A stretch of 64,000 bases of DNA, from contig CM064480.1 of assembly GCA_032716605.1 (NCBI GenBank), positions 24,329,651 through 24,393,650 of the forward strand, in the 5' to 3' direction. Below the pieces are notes generated by a model. The model did not search any database, had not been told where the DNA came from, and worked only from the letters and a program-made list of their open reading frames with translations. Made by a program: the position numbers and the translations under genes. Positions 20,266 to 29,956 of the stretch are shown piece by piece. The DNA is from Paralithodes platypus (Eukaryota; Arthropoda; Malacostraca; Decapoda; Lithodidae). Numbering within the stretch: position 1 is the stretch's first letter; each line of letters begins with the position of its first letter.

Positions 20266-20355
20266 GACACACTCGTGGGTACTCGCCACGGGGTCCAAAG
20301 ATTTCATGCATGCATGAAATGTTTTGGTCCCGTGGCTAGTACCCACGAGTGTGGC
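20266..20355. repeat. ~90-bp palindrome
   Basis: The arms CACACTCGTGGGTACTCGCC and GGCTAGTACCCACGAGTGTG face each other around the centre ATGCATGCAT (about 20311). It could form a long hairpin. Confidence 0.75.
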
Positions 20356-20365
20356 CTAAATACAT

Positions 20366-20470
20366 GTTGTTGTTGTTGTTGCTGTTCCTCAGGCTGTCTG
20401 GCCGAGCAGCCCCAAGGTCCCGAGCAAGGCCAAGGCCATAACCGAGCGCCCCCACAGAACCCTCCCAGCT
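20366..20470 (-). pseudogene. 3' end of a LINE related to the 10.8-15.7 kb element
   Basis: The minus strand reads GRSVMALALLGTLGLLGQTA then TGA (20389-20391) and a (GTT/AAC)n tail. It corresponds to the end of the other LINE (FLRDSGLFGQAA, stop, same tail). Only the last ~30 codons are clear; 20480-20700 may be more of it or unrelated. Confidence 0.7.
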
Positions 20471-21605
20471 TACCACTAATAATGCCCAGGTGACCGAAGC
20501 CACTCAAAGGCGGGGAGCCGAGGAGGGTGCGGAAACGCCCGGGAAACAAAAGCCCCACCCAAGGTCCTGTGCCCCTCAGCAATTATAAAGGGAAAGTTGA
20601 GGGGCAAAGGAAAAATGTGACGCTTTGGCTCCCAATCTGCCAGGGTTGGCAGTAGGTAGGTCAATCCACGGAAAAGATCTAGAAAATATATAAGTAAAAG
20701 GAACAGTCAGAGTAAGCTATGGGTATGGCAGAGAACGCTCAACTCTCATTCTGATAGACCAGCCCATCACCAACCTAAATACGTGTAGACTTGTGTACAT
20801 ACGTGTTAACTCGTGTTTGACTCTGAATAACTCTTCGTTATTCGTGTTAACTCGTGTTGACTCGTGTAAACCCGTGTAACACTCTTTGGTGATTCGTCGC
20901 TTTTCGTCATCATTTCGACGTTGACGAAGCAACACGTGTCTACACGCAACAACACGTATGTAACACACATGCAACAAGAGTAGAAAGCACGAATGTGAGT
21001 GCCAAAATTTGGTGCCCCCATGATGCCAGAGTTTACACGATTCAAACACGAGTGAAAACACGAGTAAACAAGAGTAAACACGATCCACTGAGAAAAAAAC
21101 ACGAGTGTAACACGAAAAAGCAAGTGTCATTTGAAATACCGTTATTTCAAAAATTTAGGACGAATCAACGAGAGTTTACACGAGTTTACACGGATGTAAC
21201 ACGAGTCAACACGTGTGCAACAGAGATCCAACGAGAGTCAACGCGTTGTCTTTCGTGTTGATCCGTATAACAATCGTGTTGATCCGTGTAACAATCGCGT
21301 TGACTCGTGTTAGACTCGTCCATACTCTTTGTTTACGTGCCCTGGAATGTGGCCATTATTTTTCAAATTTTTGACACTCGTGTTGGGTTTGTGTTACACT
21401 CGTTTTGACTCTCAGTTACTCGTACAGACTCCTGCATGAACACGTGTTGACTCGTATTGACTCGAGTTAACTCGTGTTACACTCTCCTTGACTCGGGAGC
21501 AATTGCTACTCGCGGCCGACTCAGCCTCCAGCGACGGCGATAATCGACGAGTGTGTCTCGTGTTGGACTCGCGCACCGACTCGGCTATGTGTGAACCAGC
21601 CTTTA

Positions 21606-21925
21606 ACCACGGTGATCGACATATGTAAACATGACGGCGGCGGTGTCGGCGTCGGACACTTGCGATAATGTTCCCGTCTATTTTGAATGCCATTGGATAC
21701 AATAATATGTTGAGGGGGGGGCTTTGCCCCCATGACGTGTTGTCATCATCATATATATTGCCAGTAGGGGGCAAACAACCAAAAAAATTGTCGCAAAGCC
21801 CTCCCCTCAACATATTATTGTATGCAATGGCAGTCAAAATAGACGGGAACATGATCGCAAGCGTCCACCGCCGCCGCCGCCGTCATGTTTACATGGTCGA
21901 TCGCCGCAGTTACTGTAAGTTTGCG
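21606..21925. repeat. Foldback MITE copy b (~320 bp)
   Basis: The left arm (GATCGACATATGTAAACATGACGG...) and right arm (...CCGTCATGTTTACATGGTCGATC) are inverted. They enclose the core TTGTCATCATCATATATATTGCCAG. It belongs to the family that recurs up to 26830. Confidence 0.75.
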
Positions 21926-21954
21926 TTTATTTGAGTTTTTGACACAATTTTTGT

Positions 21955-22160
21955 TGGTTAGGCCTATTTGCCCCATGCTGGCAAATTATATGATGATGAC
22001 AATATGTCATGGGGGGTGTTTGCCCCCCTCAACATATTATCGTATCCAACGGCATTCAAAATGGACGGGAACATGATGGCAAGCTTCCGTCGCCGCTCTG
22101 CGCAATGTAAACAATGGTGGCGGTACGCCCGAACTCTACATTCTACCCGGCTAGGCCTAT
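21955..22160 (+). repeat. MITE copy c
   Basis: Core GATGATGACAATATGTCATGGGG at 21990, then CCCCCTCAACATATTATCGTATCCAACGG and ACAATGGTGGCGGTACGCCCG. With the following TAGGCCTA-rich stretch (to 22432) it is duplicated at 25418-25866. Confidence 0.75.
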
Positions 22161-22735
22161 ATTATAGGCTACAATAAATAAGTAGCTAGGCTATTTTATC
22201 TATAGGCTATGCCTAGTCTAATATTACAATTTAAGGTAGCATTCAAGTTGACTACAGCAGGACTTACCCTTGACCAGGTATAGGCTATCCTAGTGTTTAC
22301 TTGGCCTATACCCCTTTGAAAGGACATTAGCCTAGCCTAACCTAACAACCTTACCTAACCTATTATAGTAGGCTATTATGGGTGGGGGCTGCCGCCCCCA
22401 CACTCCGATTTTTGGTGTATTTGTCTACTTTGTGTGTGAAGTGGGAATTTTTTCAATTTGTCGATAACGAAAATCCTCCATGCGGACTATAGCCTATGGA
22501 GAAAAATATGGCGAATCTATTGTTGCCTATTATCTCTAATAAATTGTTTCTCATAATGCTGCAGTAGTGTCGTTTAAAATACCAACCATTTAATTGTGTG
22601 CCTTTAAAAATGACCTAAATTAGGCTATAGGCTACTGGAAGATTAGAAGAATTTTTAAGAAAGACTAGGTTAGGGTTATTGTCGTGCCAAAGCTAAATTA
22701 TAGCCTAAATATAAAAGGAAGTGAATAAAATGAAA
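22161..22735. other. TAGGCCTA-rich AT DNA, no gene
   Basis: Dense in TAGGCCTA, TAGGCTA and AGCCTA words. No frame of coding character. A GGGTGGGGGCTGCCGCCCCCACAC hairpin-like block is at about 22381-22405. Confidence 0.6.
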
Positions 22736-22935
22736 TATGCCGAAAAAAATCGCCGTCAAAATATACGCGAAGTTAACCGCGGCGATCGCCCTATGTAAAC
22801 ATGACGACCGTACACCCGGTAACTACATCCATCCCATTAAAAGTTACTGTGGGACACAAAATATGTTGAAGGGGTCTCTGCGGCTCTGCCCCCCCACGTC
22901 GGCCCGTCACGTATTATGATGTACGGTAAGTCATC
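22736..22935 (+). repeat. MITE copy d, degenerate
   Basis: Contains CGTCAAAATATACGCGAAGTTAACCGCGGCGATCG and ACAAAATATGTTGAAGGGG, with a diverged GATGTACGGTAAGTCATCATC core. Confidence 0.6.
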
Positions 22936-23370
22936 ATCATCTGTGCTAATTAATTCATAGGATCCCCAATTAAGGACAAAGTCAATCAACAGACGAAATA
23001 AGCTCGTAAATTACAATAACATAGCGGCCCGCCGTTTATGGGCGACTTTTTACACGTCATTTTAAATGTTACTTTCCTGCCTGGTCTAGGCCTAATAGAT
23101 TTTTCCAAAGAATCAAACTTAAATTAAAAGGAAGTAGCCTAGCCTACAGTTTATAGGAAGGCTATTCCAACATGCATTCCAGAACTTAGGCTAGCCTAGG
23201 CCTAGGCTATATGAAAATTTGTGGGTGGTCTGCCAAAAAAGAATCACTAGGCCTATTAGGCTATGGGTAGGCTAGTATGGGGTGCATTTTGCAAATGTTC
23301 TGAACTCTTAGGCCTAGGCTAGGCTAAATTAAAACTCACAAAATCTGAGTAAAACCAGCACTAGAATTTT
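22936..23370. other. AT-rich, TAGGCCTA-rich spacer
   Basis: No gene seen. Same word composition as 22161-22735. Confidence 0.5.
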
Positions 23371-23372
23371 GT

Positions 23373-23900
23373 CTTGTCTTGTCTTGGGGGTTAAGGGCAA
23401 CCTCAGGCGAATACTCGCCCACTCCGGCCCTACCGTAGTCGCGGAGATCCTATGTCACAATTAAATTAGTTTATAGTTAAGGTTAAAATTCACAACCGGG
23501 TCACTTTCACTCTAGGTCATTCGTAGAACCGTAACACTGTAAAGGCAACAACCCAATAGCAGGTCATCAGGTGGCGAACCAGAGACCTACAAACCGCGGT
23601 ACGGTACTAGGGCCAGAGCAATATCTTGAAGCGAGGTGCCCTTATCAACCAACCCCAGACAATCCAGTAGGAGCTGTCGGAAGGAATCCATCTTTGAACC
23701 CAGAAAGGGACGCCCATCCACATGCTCAGTGACGGGACGAGGCGAGGCTTAGGAGGCATATGTAGGACGACCAGATGTAGGATGTGGAGGGGAAGAGGTA
23801 CCGTACGACGATACATGGGATGCGGAGACTGCGGAGGGAAGAGCTCGTCAAAGTCATACGGTTCCTCAGGACCTCAACAATAACCGGGGGACGGCCGGTG
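23373..23900 (-). other. Unidentified retroelement-like segment with (AAGAC)n tail
   Basis: On the minus strand it ends in a (AAGAC)n tail (23373-23388 reads TCTTGTCTTGTCTTG), as LINE or SINE insertions often do. A frame near 23607-23710 reads MDSFRQLLLDCLGLVDKGTS and SLQDIALALVPYRGL before a stop. Its composition is protein-like and unlike the surrounding DNA, but I do not recognise it. Upstream, a Ser/Pro-rich stretch of the same frame is broken by stops. Confidence 0.4.
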
Positions 23901-23904
23901 CGGG

Positions 23905-24072
23905 CAATGGTCGATCGCCGTAGTTAATATAAGTTCGCGTCTATTTTGACGGCGATTTTTGTTGTAGTTAGGCTAGGCCTAGGCTATTTGCCTCCTGCTG
24001 GCAATATATATGATGATGACAATATGTCATGGGGGGTGATTGACCCCCTCAACATATTATTGTATCCAACGA
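23905..24072 (+). repeat. MITE copy e
   Basis: ATGGTCGATCGCCGTAGTT then TCCTGCTGGCAATATATATG, the core GATGATGACAATATGTCATG and CCCTCAACATATTATTGTATCCAACG. Confidence 0.75.
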
Positions 24073-24435
24073 TCTCTAACCTCTGTATCTCAAAAAGGGC
24101 TAGAGCAAATTGGCTGTAAATTTCCACATCTAGGCTATTCCTTGACAGATTTGCTCCCTCCAATTAATATTTATTAGCATAAATTCAGCCTAGTTTAGCC
24201 TATAAATCAAACACTAACATTTGTATAGCCTAGGCCTACATATAAAAAGAAAAAACCCACTCGTACTGCAATTATAAGCATAAATATGAGTATCTAAGTT
24301 ACAAAGCAAATGTTTTTGTATAGCCTAAAATAAACCATAAAATTGTCATCTTTCAACTGTTGAGGTCATAAATATAAAAAAAATCTAATACATTATGAAC
24401 AAATGCGTTAAGAGTTGTGTTAGCGGGTCTATCGT
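24073..24435. other. AT-rich spacer
   Basis: No gene or known element seen; scattered TAGGCCTA words. Confidence 0.5.
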
Positions 24436-24439
24436 CCCC

Positions 24440-24590
24440 TTTATTTACGTAGTCGCATGCTCGCAGTTACATTCACGTCTAATTTGATTGTGGTTATTTG
24501 CCCCTGCTGGTGATATATATGATGATGACAATAAGTCCTAGGGGGATAAAGCCCCTTCAACCCATTATTGTATCCCACGGCCAGGCGTTG
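24440..24590 (+). repeat. MITE copy f
   Basis: Diverged core CCCCTGCTGGTGATATATAT, GATGATGACAATAAGTCCTAGG and CCCATTATTGTATCCCACGG. Confidence 0.65.
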
Positions 24591-24749
24591 GGTAAATTGT
24601 TTTGTTACCGGCCGGCGGATTGAGGGTGGCTTTACCAAGTTTACCCCAGCAGTTAAATTAGAAGCGAATGTAGGCCTAACTGTGAGCGTGCGACTAGGCT
24701 ATATAAACAAAGCTTTTGGTATGCCCACAACTACAACTCTTACCAAAAC

Positions 24750-24900
24750 TGCAATTAGCATATTTTTTTTTTTTTTTTCAGTCTAGGTTAAATTGTGGAG
24801 GCTAGGCTAAATTATTTAGCTGCAATTAGCCTAGCCTTTTTTTTTTTTTTTTTTTTCAGTCTAGGCTAAATTGTGGTAGGCTAGGCTAAATTCTTTAACA
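24750..24900 (+). repeat. Tandem duplication with poly(T)
   Basis: Two ~70-80-bp units, each ATTAGC, a T run, CAGTCTAGG.TAAATTGTGG and AGGCTAGGCTAAATT. The T runs are at about 24763-24778 and 24837-24856. Confidence 0.6.
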
Positions 24901-25340
24901 TGTGTACTATTGGGTAGGCCTGTGCTTTCCAATAGAAGTAAAAATATGTAGCCTAGCCTAATGCAATTTTACTAAAACACAAGCCTACCTGAATATAGCC
25001 CTATGCAGAGCTCAACAGCAAAAAAAAAAAAAAAAATATGTTGAGCAGTGAAATAAAATTAAGCTACTAGGCCTAGGCCTGTTTTCTCATAGGCCTAATA
25101 ACCTAATGAAGTATACTATAGGCCTAGCCTAACCTAATTTAAGTTATTTCACAAAATACTAATAGGCCTACCCCGCCCTACTCATGCATTATTTTCCATT
25201 GTAAAATAAGTTTGTGCTTAACTGCAGTAATGAAAGGTAGCCTATAAATAGGCTAGCCTATAAATAGGCTAGCCTATGTTGGCTGTGCAATTGTCTCGAT
25301 TTGACTATTTTTACCTAATTAGGCCTAAAGCAGCCTGAGC
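24901..25340. other. TAGGCCTA-rich spacer
   Basis: No gene seen. An A run is at 25020-25036, and GCCTATAAATAGGCTA is tandemly repeated near 25240-25275. Confidence 0.5.
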
Positions 25341-25344
25341 CTAT

Positions 25345-25866
25345 TACAACATGATCGCAAGCGTCCACCGCCGCCGCCGCCATCATGTTTACATGGTCGA
25401 TCGCCGCAGTTTGGTTAGGCCTATTTGCCCCCTGCTGGCAAATTATATGATGATGACAATATGTCATGGGGGTGTTTGCCCCCCTCAACATATTATTGTA
25501 TCCAACGGCATTCAAAATGGACGTGAACATGATGGCAAGATTTCGTCGCTGCTCTGCGTAGTGTAATCATTGGTGGCGGTACGCCCGAACTCTACATTCT
25601 GCCCGGCTAGGCCTATATTATAGGCTACAATAAATGAGTAGGCTAAGCTATTTTATCTATAGGCTAGGCCTACTCTAATATTACAATTTAAGGTAGCATT
25701 CAAGGAGACTACAGCAGGACTTACCTTTGACCGGGTATAGGCTATCCTAGTGTTTACTAGGCCTATACCCCTTTGAAAGGACATTAGCCTAGCCTTACCT
25801 AACCTATCATAGTAGGCTATTATGGGTGGGGCCCCCACACCCCGATTTTTGGTGTATTTGTCTATT
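25345..25866 (+). repeat. MITE copy g and duplicated flank
   Basis: CCACCGCCGCCGCCGCCATC and ACATGGTCGATCGCCGCAG, then the core at 25445-25470 and CAACATATTATTGTATCCAACGG. From 25418 on it parallels 21955-22432 through the TAGGCCTA-rich flank to GATTTTTGGTGTATTTGTCTA. Confidence 0.75.
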
Positions 25867-26384
25867 TTGCCCCCTGCTGGCAATGTGACAATGACATGAC
25901 AAGTTTTTCATTCCTCTTTCTATGTTTTTCCCCTTCTGTTCTTATTCTGTCTCATTCGGTTGTCCTCCGGACGGCCTATATCATATGCCACCCTGGCCTG
26001 GCTAGGTTATTAGCTCCTGACCTGATTTGTGTCGGTCGCTGATGCGGTCGAGCTGACTCGATTTCCCTCGGTGTGTGTATTTTTTGTGCATTTCGGTGCG
26101 ATATATTTTTTCCATAGTCCTGATCTCTCATTCTTCGCTTTTGATCACTTCTTAATTAGTGCTGTGCTGAAGTGTAGCAGTTCTTGCCTCATCTTTCGGC
26201 TCTACCCTATAAGAGTTCTGCTGTGGAACTCATGTGGTGCGGCTGAATTGGTGAAATGGCGAGAAATGTCTGCGTATCTTCACCGTCCTAGATTTGTTCA
26301 CCTGCTCTTCCCTACCTATCATGTCTTGATTGGTTGTCCATCTTGATCTAATTCTTCAGGCCAGCCCTATTAGAGTATTTTGGG
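25867..26384. other. Truncated MITE core followed by unassigned insertion
   Basis: GCCCCCTGCTGGCAATGTGACAATGACATGAC (25869-25900) is a MITE core that stops abruptly. The next ~480 bp (T/C-rich) have no recognised coding or repeat content. The same MITE junction is intact at 26400-26465, which suggests an insertion. Confidence 0.45.
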
Positions 26385-26830
26385 GGCTTCCGCCCCCACA
26401 CCCAATTTTTGGTGTATTTGTCTATTTTGCCCCCTGCTGGCAATATGACGATGACATGACATGGGGGGTGCACCCCTCAACATATTATTGTATCCATTGG
26501 CATTCAAAATAGACGGGAACATGATTGCAGATGTCCGCCGCCTCCGTCATGTTTACATTTGTCGATCGGCGTTGTTAAGTTCGCGTCTATTTTGACGGAG
26601 ATTTATTTTGGTTATTTGACCCCTGCTGGAAATATATATTATGATGACAATATGTCATGGGGCCCGGGGGGTGAAGGGGGGCAAAGCCCAACCTCAACAT
26701 ATTATTGTATCCAAAGGCAGTCTAAATAGACAGGAAAAGGATGGCAAGCGTCTGACGCCACTACGCGTACGTGTAGTGTAAACAAGGCTGGCGATACACC
26801 CAGTAACTACATCCTACCCGGCTAATGTCC
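26385..26830 (+). repeat. MITE copies i and j, adjacent
   Basis: Two cores, at 26437-26485 and 26626-26715, each with CAACATATTATTGTATCCA. Copy j has an extended CCCGGGGGGTGAAGGGGGGC block. Between them lies ATGTTTACATTTGTCGATCGGC..AAGTTCGCGTCTATTTTGACGG, the intact site used to identify the insertion at 20136. Confidence 0.75.
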
Positions 26831-27227
26831 TTTCAAAGGGGTAGCCTATAAATTAGTAAACACTAGGATAGCCTATACAACGCAACTCTTGCCGATAGGC
26901 CTAGCCTAACTCTGCTTTCTTTGAGTACTACACGGCAAGAGAAGCTTTCGGTTCTGTCATTACTGTTCAAGGTAAACAGCAACTGCTAAATTCGACATCA
27001 TGTTCAAATAATATGTAATAGCATTGTCTATGGTTGTATTAGACAACAATCGTGATAGGTTTCTATTTTATGTGGATAAATAGTATTAAGCAGAATAAAC
27101 TAAATACCGAAAGTTCACTAGAGTGGTTGTTGATACATTTGCTAGATATGATGGAGGAGGGAGGTAGGAAGGAAGGAAGGGTTAGGCAGTGTTGCCAGTT
27201 GTATCACTACATATTACCGCTAGATGT
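26831..27227. other. Unassigned spacer
   Basis: No gene seen; AT-rich with a GGAGGGAGGTAGGAAGGAAGG purine block near 27154. Confidence 0.45.
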
Positions 27228-27440
27228 AGAGCTATTTACTTCAATTTAGAAGCCATTTTTTCATATCTAGAGAGATTTACTAGGGATAATTTAAAAATTT
27301 CAGACATTCTAGTCATATTACATTGTAAAATTTGCAAAACAAACAAACCAAAACTCTTTAGAAATTGCAGCATTATTCTAACATTGTTTGACTATGTAGC
27401 AACATGCTAGCGACTTTTGAGAAAGGATCTAGCGGTATTT
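27228..27440 (+). repeat. ~210-bp direct repeat, copy 1
   Basis: From GTAGAGCTATTTACTTCAAT to GATCTAGCGGTATTT it matches 32391-32609 at more than 90% by eye. Non-coding. The LTR element and ~2 kb of AT-rich DNA lie between the copies. Confidence 0.75.
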
Positions 27441-27638
27441 TGTGGAGACATACTGGGAGGGTGGGAGGGAGGTGGTGGTTGCAGTGTTGCCAGTTGTAAA
27501 GCTACATATTACCACTAAATCAGTGATGCCAGATTCTGAATGCAGAATTATCGTATTGTGACCACAAAATTATGGAATTTGCACCAACATTATCGTACAC
27601 ACTAATCTCCCTCTCTCTCTCTCTCTATACATATATAT
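27441..27638. other. Spacer with (TC)n and (TA)n, target of the LTR element
   Basis: Ends in CTCTCTCTCTCTCTCTATAC and a short (AT) run. The five bases TATAT (27634-27638) are repeated after the LTR element. Confidence 0.6.
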
Positions 27639-28036
27639 TGTAATGCCCTCGAAAATGTCCCGCACCCACAATAATACTAACCCGAGTTGACGTCAGGTAT
27701 AGCGTAAAATAGTCGGAGATGGTAAGTCCAATAAACTCATCACGTGATAACACCACGAGACTATCACCTGGTTCTTAAAAATCGGACTAAGGTTGCTATA
27801 CTTTTAGTACGTCCGTGGTAGTACAGTGGGTTAGCGCGCGGGCCTGGTGGTGATGGTTGGGTCACTAACCAGGGTTCGAACCCCACCCAAGGCATCTCAA
27901 AACCTGTGGGTTTTTAGGGGGGTTAAATTCCCTTCAGAGGTTCGTACCCCGCGCCAGGTACCAGGAAAAGTTGATCCTAAAGGTAGCCTGGGGAAATTTC
28001 AGGAGACCATGAATTCCCTTCACACCCAGCATAACA
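27639..28036 (+). repeat. 5' LTR, 398 bp
   Basis: Begins TGTAATGCCC and ends GCATAACA. It contains a tRNA-like Pol III promoter at 27812-27895. It differs from the 3' LTR mainly in the last few bases (ATAACA versus ATTTCA). Confidence 0.85.
27812..27895 (+). promoter_or_regulatory. tRNA-like Pol III promoter within the LTR (also at 30130-30213)
   Basis: CCGTGGTAGTACAGTGGGTTAGC resembles a tRNA 5' end with an A box, and GGGTTCGAACCCC is a perfect B box with T-loop symmetry. The spacing of ~50 bases is tRNA-like. It may be a SINE captured by the LTR. Whether it is transcribed is unknown. Confidence 0.65.
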
Positions 28037-28055
28037 TTGGCGGCAGCGGTGGTTC
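28037..28055 (+). promoter_or_regulatory. Primer-binding site
   Basis: TGGCGGCAGCGGTGG begins one base after the LTR. It is close to the complement of a tRNA-Leu 3' end (CCACCGCTGCCACCA, one mismatch, family knowledge). The gypsy element uses the same site. Confidence 0.6.
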
Positions 28056-28106
28056 TTGATTCGGATAAAAGGTTGCATTACACTGCAAGTTTGGAACAGT
28101 AGAAGC

Positions 28107-28715
28107 ATGGCAACATCGCGAAATCTTCAGCCACTCGCACACATTCCCAAGTATGATGTAAACACATATGATATCACCAGTTACTTAGACATAATAAAGC
28201 CAGTGTACGATGTGGTACTTCATAATGACCGCGAAAAAATCGCCATGGCAATTTTGCATATTATACAGTTGGGAGAAGCCGTTTCCCAACTTGTTGATAA
28301 GCCTACCTTTAAAGAATTTATTCACCAAATGGTGACAGAATACGCCAGAGAGTACCTGGAACCAGTTTCGATCCTTCGTGATCCGGACTTTAGATCCACT
28401 TTTGGGTTCCCCCGTCGCCCCCAAAATAATAAAAGTCGACGAGATCAAGTATGAAGGGGATATAAATGTGACCCTCATACAACTCTACAGATACGTGAGG
28501 ACCACGTATAGCTATGAAGATTACGACCAACAAAATTAACTCTTATTCACCGCTTTGTTAAACATCCTCCCACCCCACATCACCGCCCATCTCGACCCGT
28601 ATGGCTTATTCGAAGAACATATGCTCTCCATCAGAGAAGAATGCCTACGCAGTTCGATGAATCCCCTATCCAACCCTTCAGCCCCTATCCAAGACTCCGT
28701 GCACCCTTCCAAAAT
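28107..28715 (+). pseudogene. Truncated gypsy-type gag
   Basis: An ATG at 28107 opens 115 codons to TGA 28452-28454. The segment YDITSYLDIIKPVYDVVLHN aligns in pattern with the gypsy gag (YGIEVFMDIVKPLVDITYTT). After the stop, gag-like sequence goes on in other frames (YSYEDYDQQN, then LLNILPPHITAHLDPYGLFE) to about 28650. The gene is broken by a frame change near 28430 and a stop near 28537. It is the capsid region only, without a nucleic-acid-binding tail. Confidence 0.65.
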
Positions 28716-29800
28716 GACTTCCGGTGAAAGTCCAACCCCAGTGAACTCTTCCCCCACCAACCCTCCGCAGCCCCCCCCAACAAGCCCCGTATTCTAGCTA
28801 TGCCTACCTATGTAGGCCTACCACAACATATTTTTCCCATGACCCCAGAAATGTTCAGCTATCCCCCCACCAACAAAATTTCCCTTGTGACAGTTTTCCG
28901 TCGGTAGCTTGTGACAGTTTTCAGTCAGTAGCTCCCTTCCACCCCCACACAATTCACACCCCTAGAAAACTTCGAAACCCCAAACTTGACTCGCCCTCTC
29001 ATGTCAAACAAACTCACCAGTCCCAGATAACCTCTAACCAGACCGAGACTGCCACCAAGAAAATTCCCCAAACTCGTCCTGTTAATGTCAAACAAACCCA
29101 CCAACCCCAGATAACCGCTAACCAGACCGTGACTGCCACCAAGAAGATTCCTAAAATTCGTCCTGTTAACAACCCCAAATCAATACATCAGTCCTCTACC
29201 AATAACCCCTGTTCTACACCTAACTCTTCCCCCACCAACCCGCCGCAGTCCCCCAACAAATCCCGTTTCCTAACTCGCTCACCTCTCACCAACCTGACCC
29301 TCCCACACGCGCCGTTAATCCTCCCCTCACGCGTGACGACCTAGGGACCCAACCATGTTCCCCCCCTTCCCCCAGAAATGCTCAGCTATTTCCCCACCAA
29401 CAAAATTTCCCGTGTGACAGTTTTCCGTCAGTAGCTCCCTTCCATCCCCCCACAATTCACACCTAATAAACTTCAAAACCCCACACTTGACTCACCCCCT
29501 CATGACAGACAAACCCACCAATCCCATATAACCTCTAAACAAACCGTCACTGCCACCGACACACCCCACCCCTCTGATCCTCCCACACGCGCGGTTAATC
29601 CCCCCCTCACGCGTGACTCCCACCAAAGTGATTCCGCCCCCCTCATGCGTACCGAACACCTGCTCACCAGTCGGTCCCCCACCATCATGAGCCCAGCTAA
29701 ACTTTCAACCTCCACCAATTCCCACCAACAAAATCTCCCTTGTGACAGTTTTCCGTCAGTAGCTCCCTTCCACCCCCCCACAATTCACACCCAGCATTTC
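28716..29800 (+). pseudogene. Rearranged fragments of the gypsy pol linker
   Basis: Short Pro/Ser/Thr-rich pieces identical in style to the protease-RT linker of the gypsy pol (SPTNPPQSPNKSRFLTRSP, FHPPTIHTP, DRQTHQPQITS) occur three times with different breakpoints. The GTGACAGTTTTCCGTC.GTAG block occurs at 28883, 28908, 29415 and 29743. No frame runs through. Confidence 0.65.
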
Positions 29801-29956
29801 ATTGGTGGCAGCTAGGGAACGTGACCAGGTAGCTACGTGGAGCACCCGTCACGCGAACCCTATACCAACAATATTGAGATTGCTGAGGTAATACAGCTAC
29901 GATACCTTACGACCTTAAAATAGGCTAGGGACTAGCCCAGTTAAAGAAGGATGTAA
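29801..29956 (+). other. Second LTR-leader junction and polypurine region
   Basis: CACACCCAGCATTTCATTGG (about 29786-29805) recreates an LTR end plus a TGGTGGCAGC primer-binding-site start in the interior. It is followed by a leader not found elsewhere in the window. AAAGAAGGATG just before the 3' LTR is the likely polypurine tract. Confidence 0.55.

Larger units (their letters stand above)
20136..21605 (+). mobile_element. Non-autonomous TIR element with ACTCGTGTT subrepeats
   Basis: The ends AAAGGCTGGTTCACACATAG (20136) and its complement (ending 21605) are inverted; the homology continues about 50 bp inwards (GCCGAGTCGGTG..CGAG). The interior from 20750 to 21500 is packed with degenerate ACTCGTGTT/ACACGAGT units in both orientations. 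No transposase frame. Insertion into a MITE gives a clean empty site by comparison with other copies. A long palindrome (20266-20355) and a LINE tail (20366-20470) lie inside it. Confidence 0.75.
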
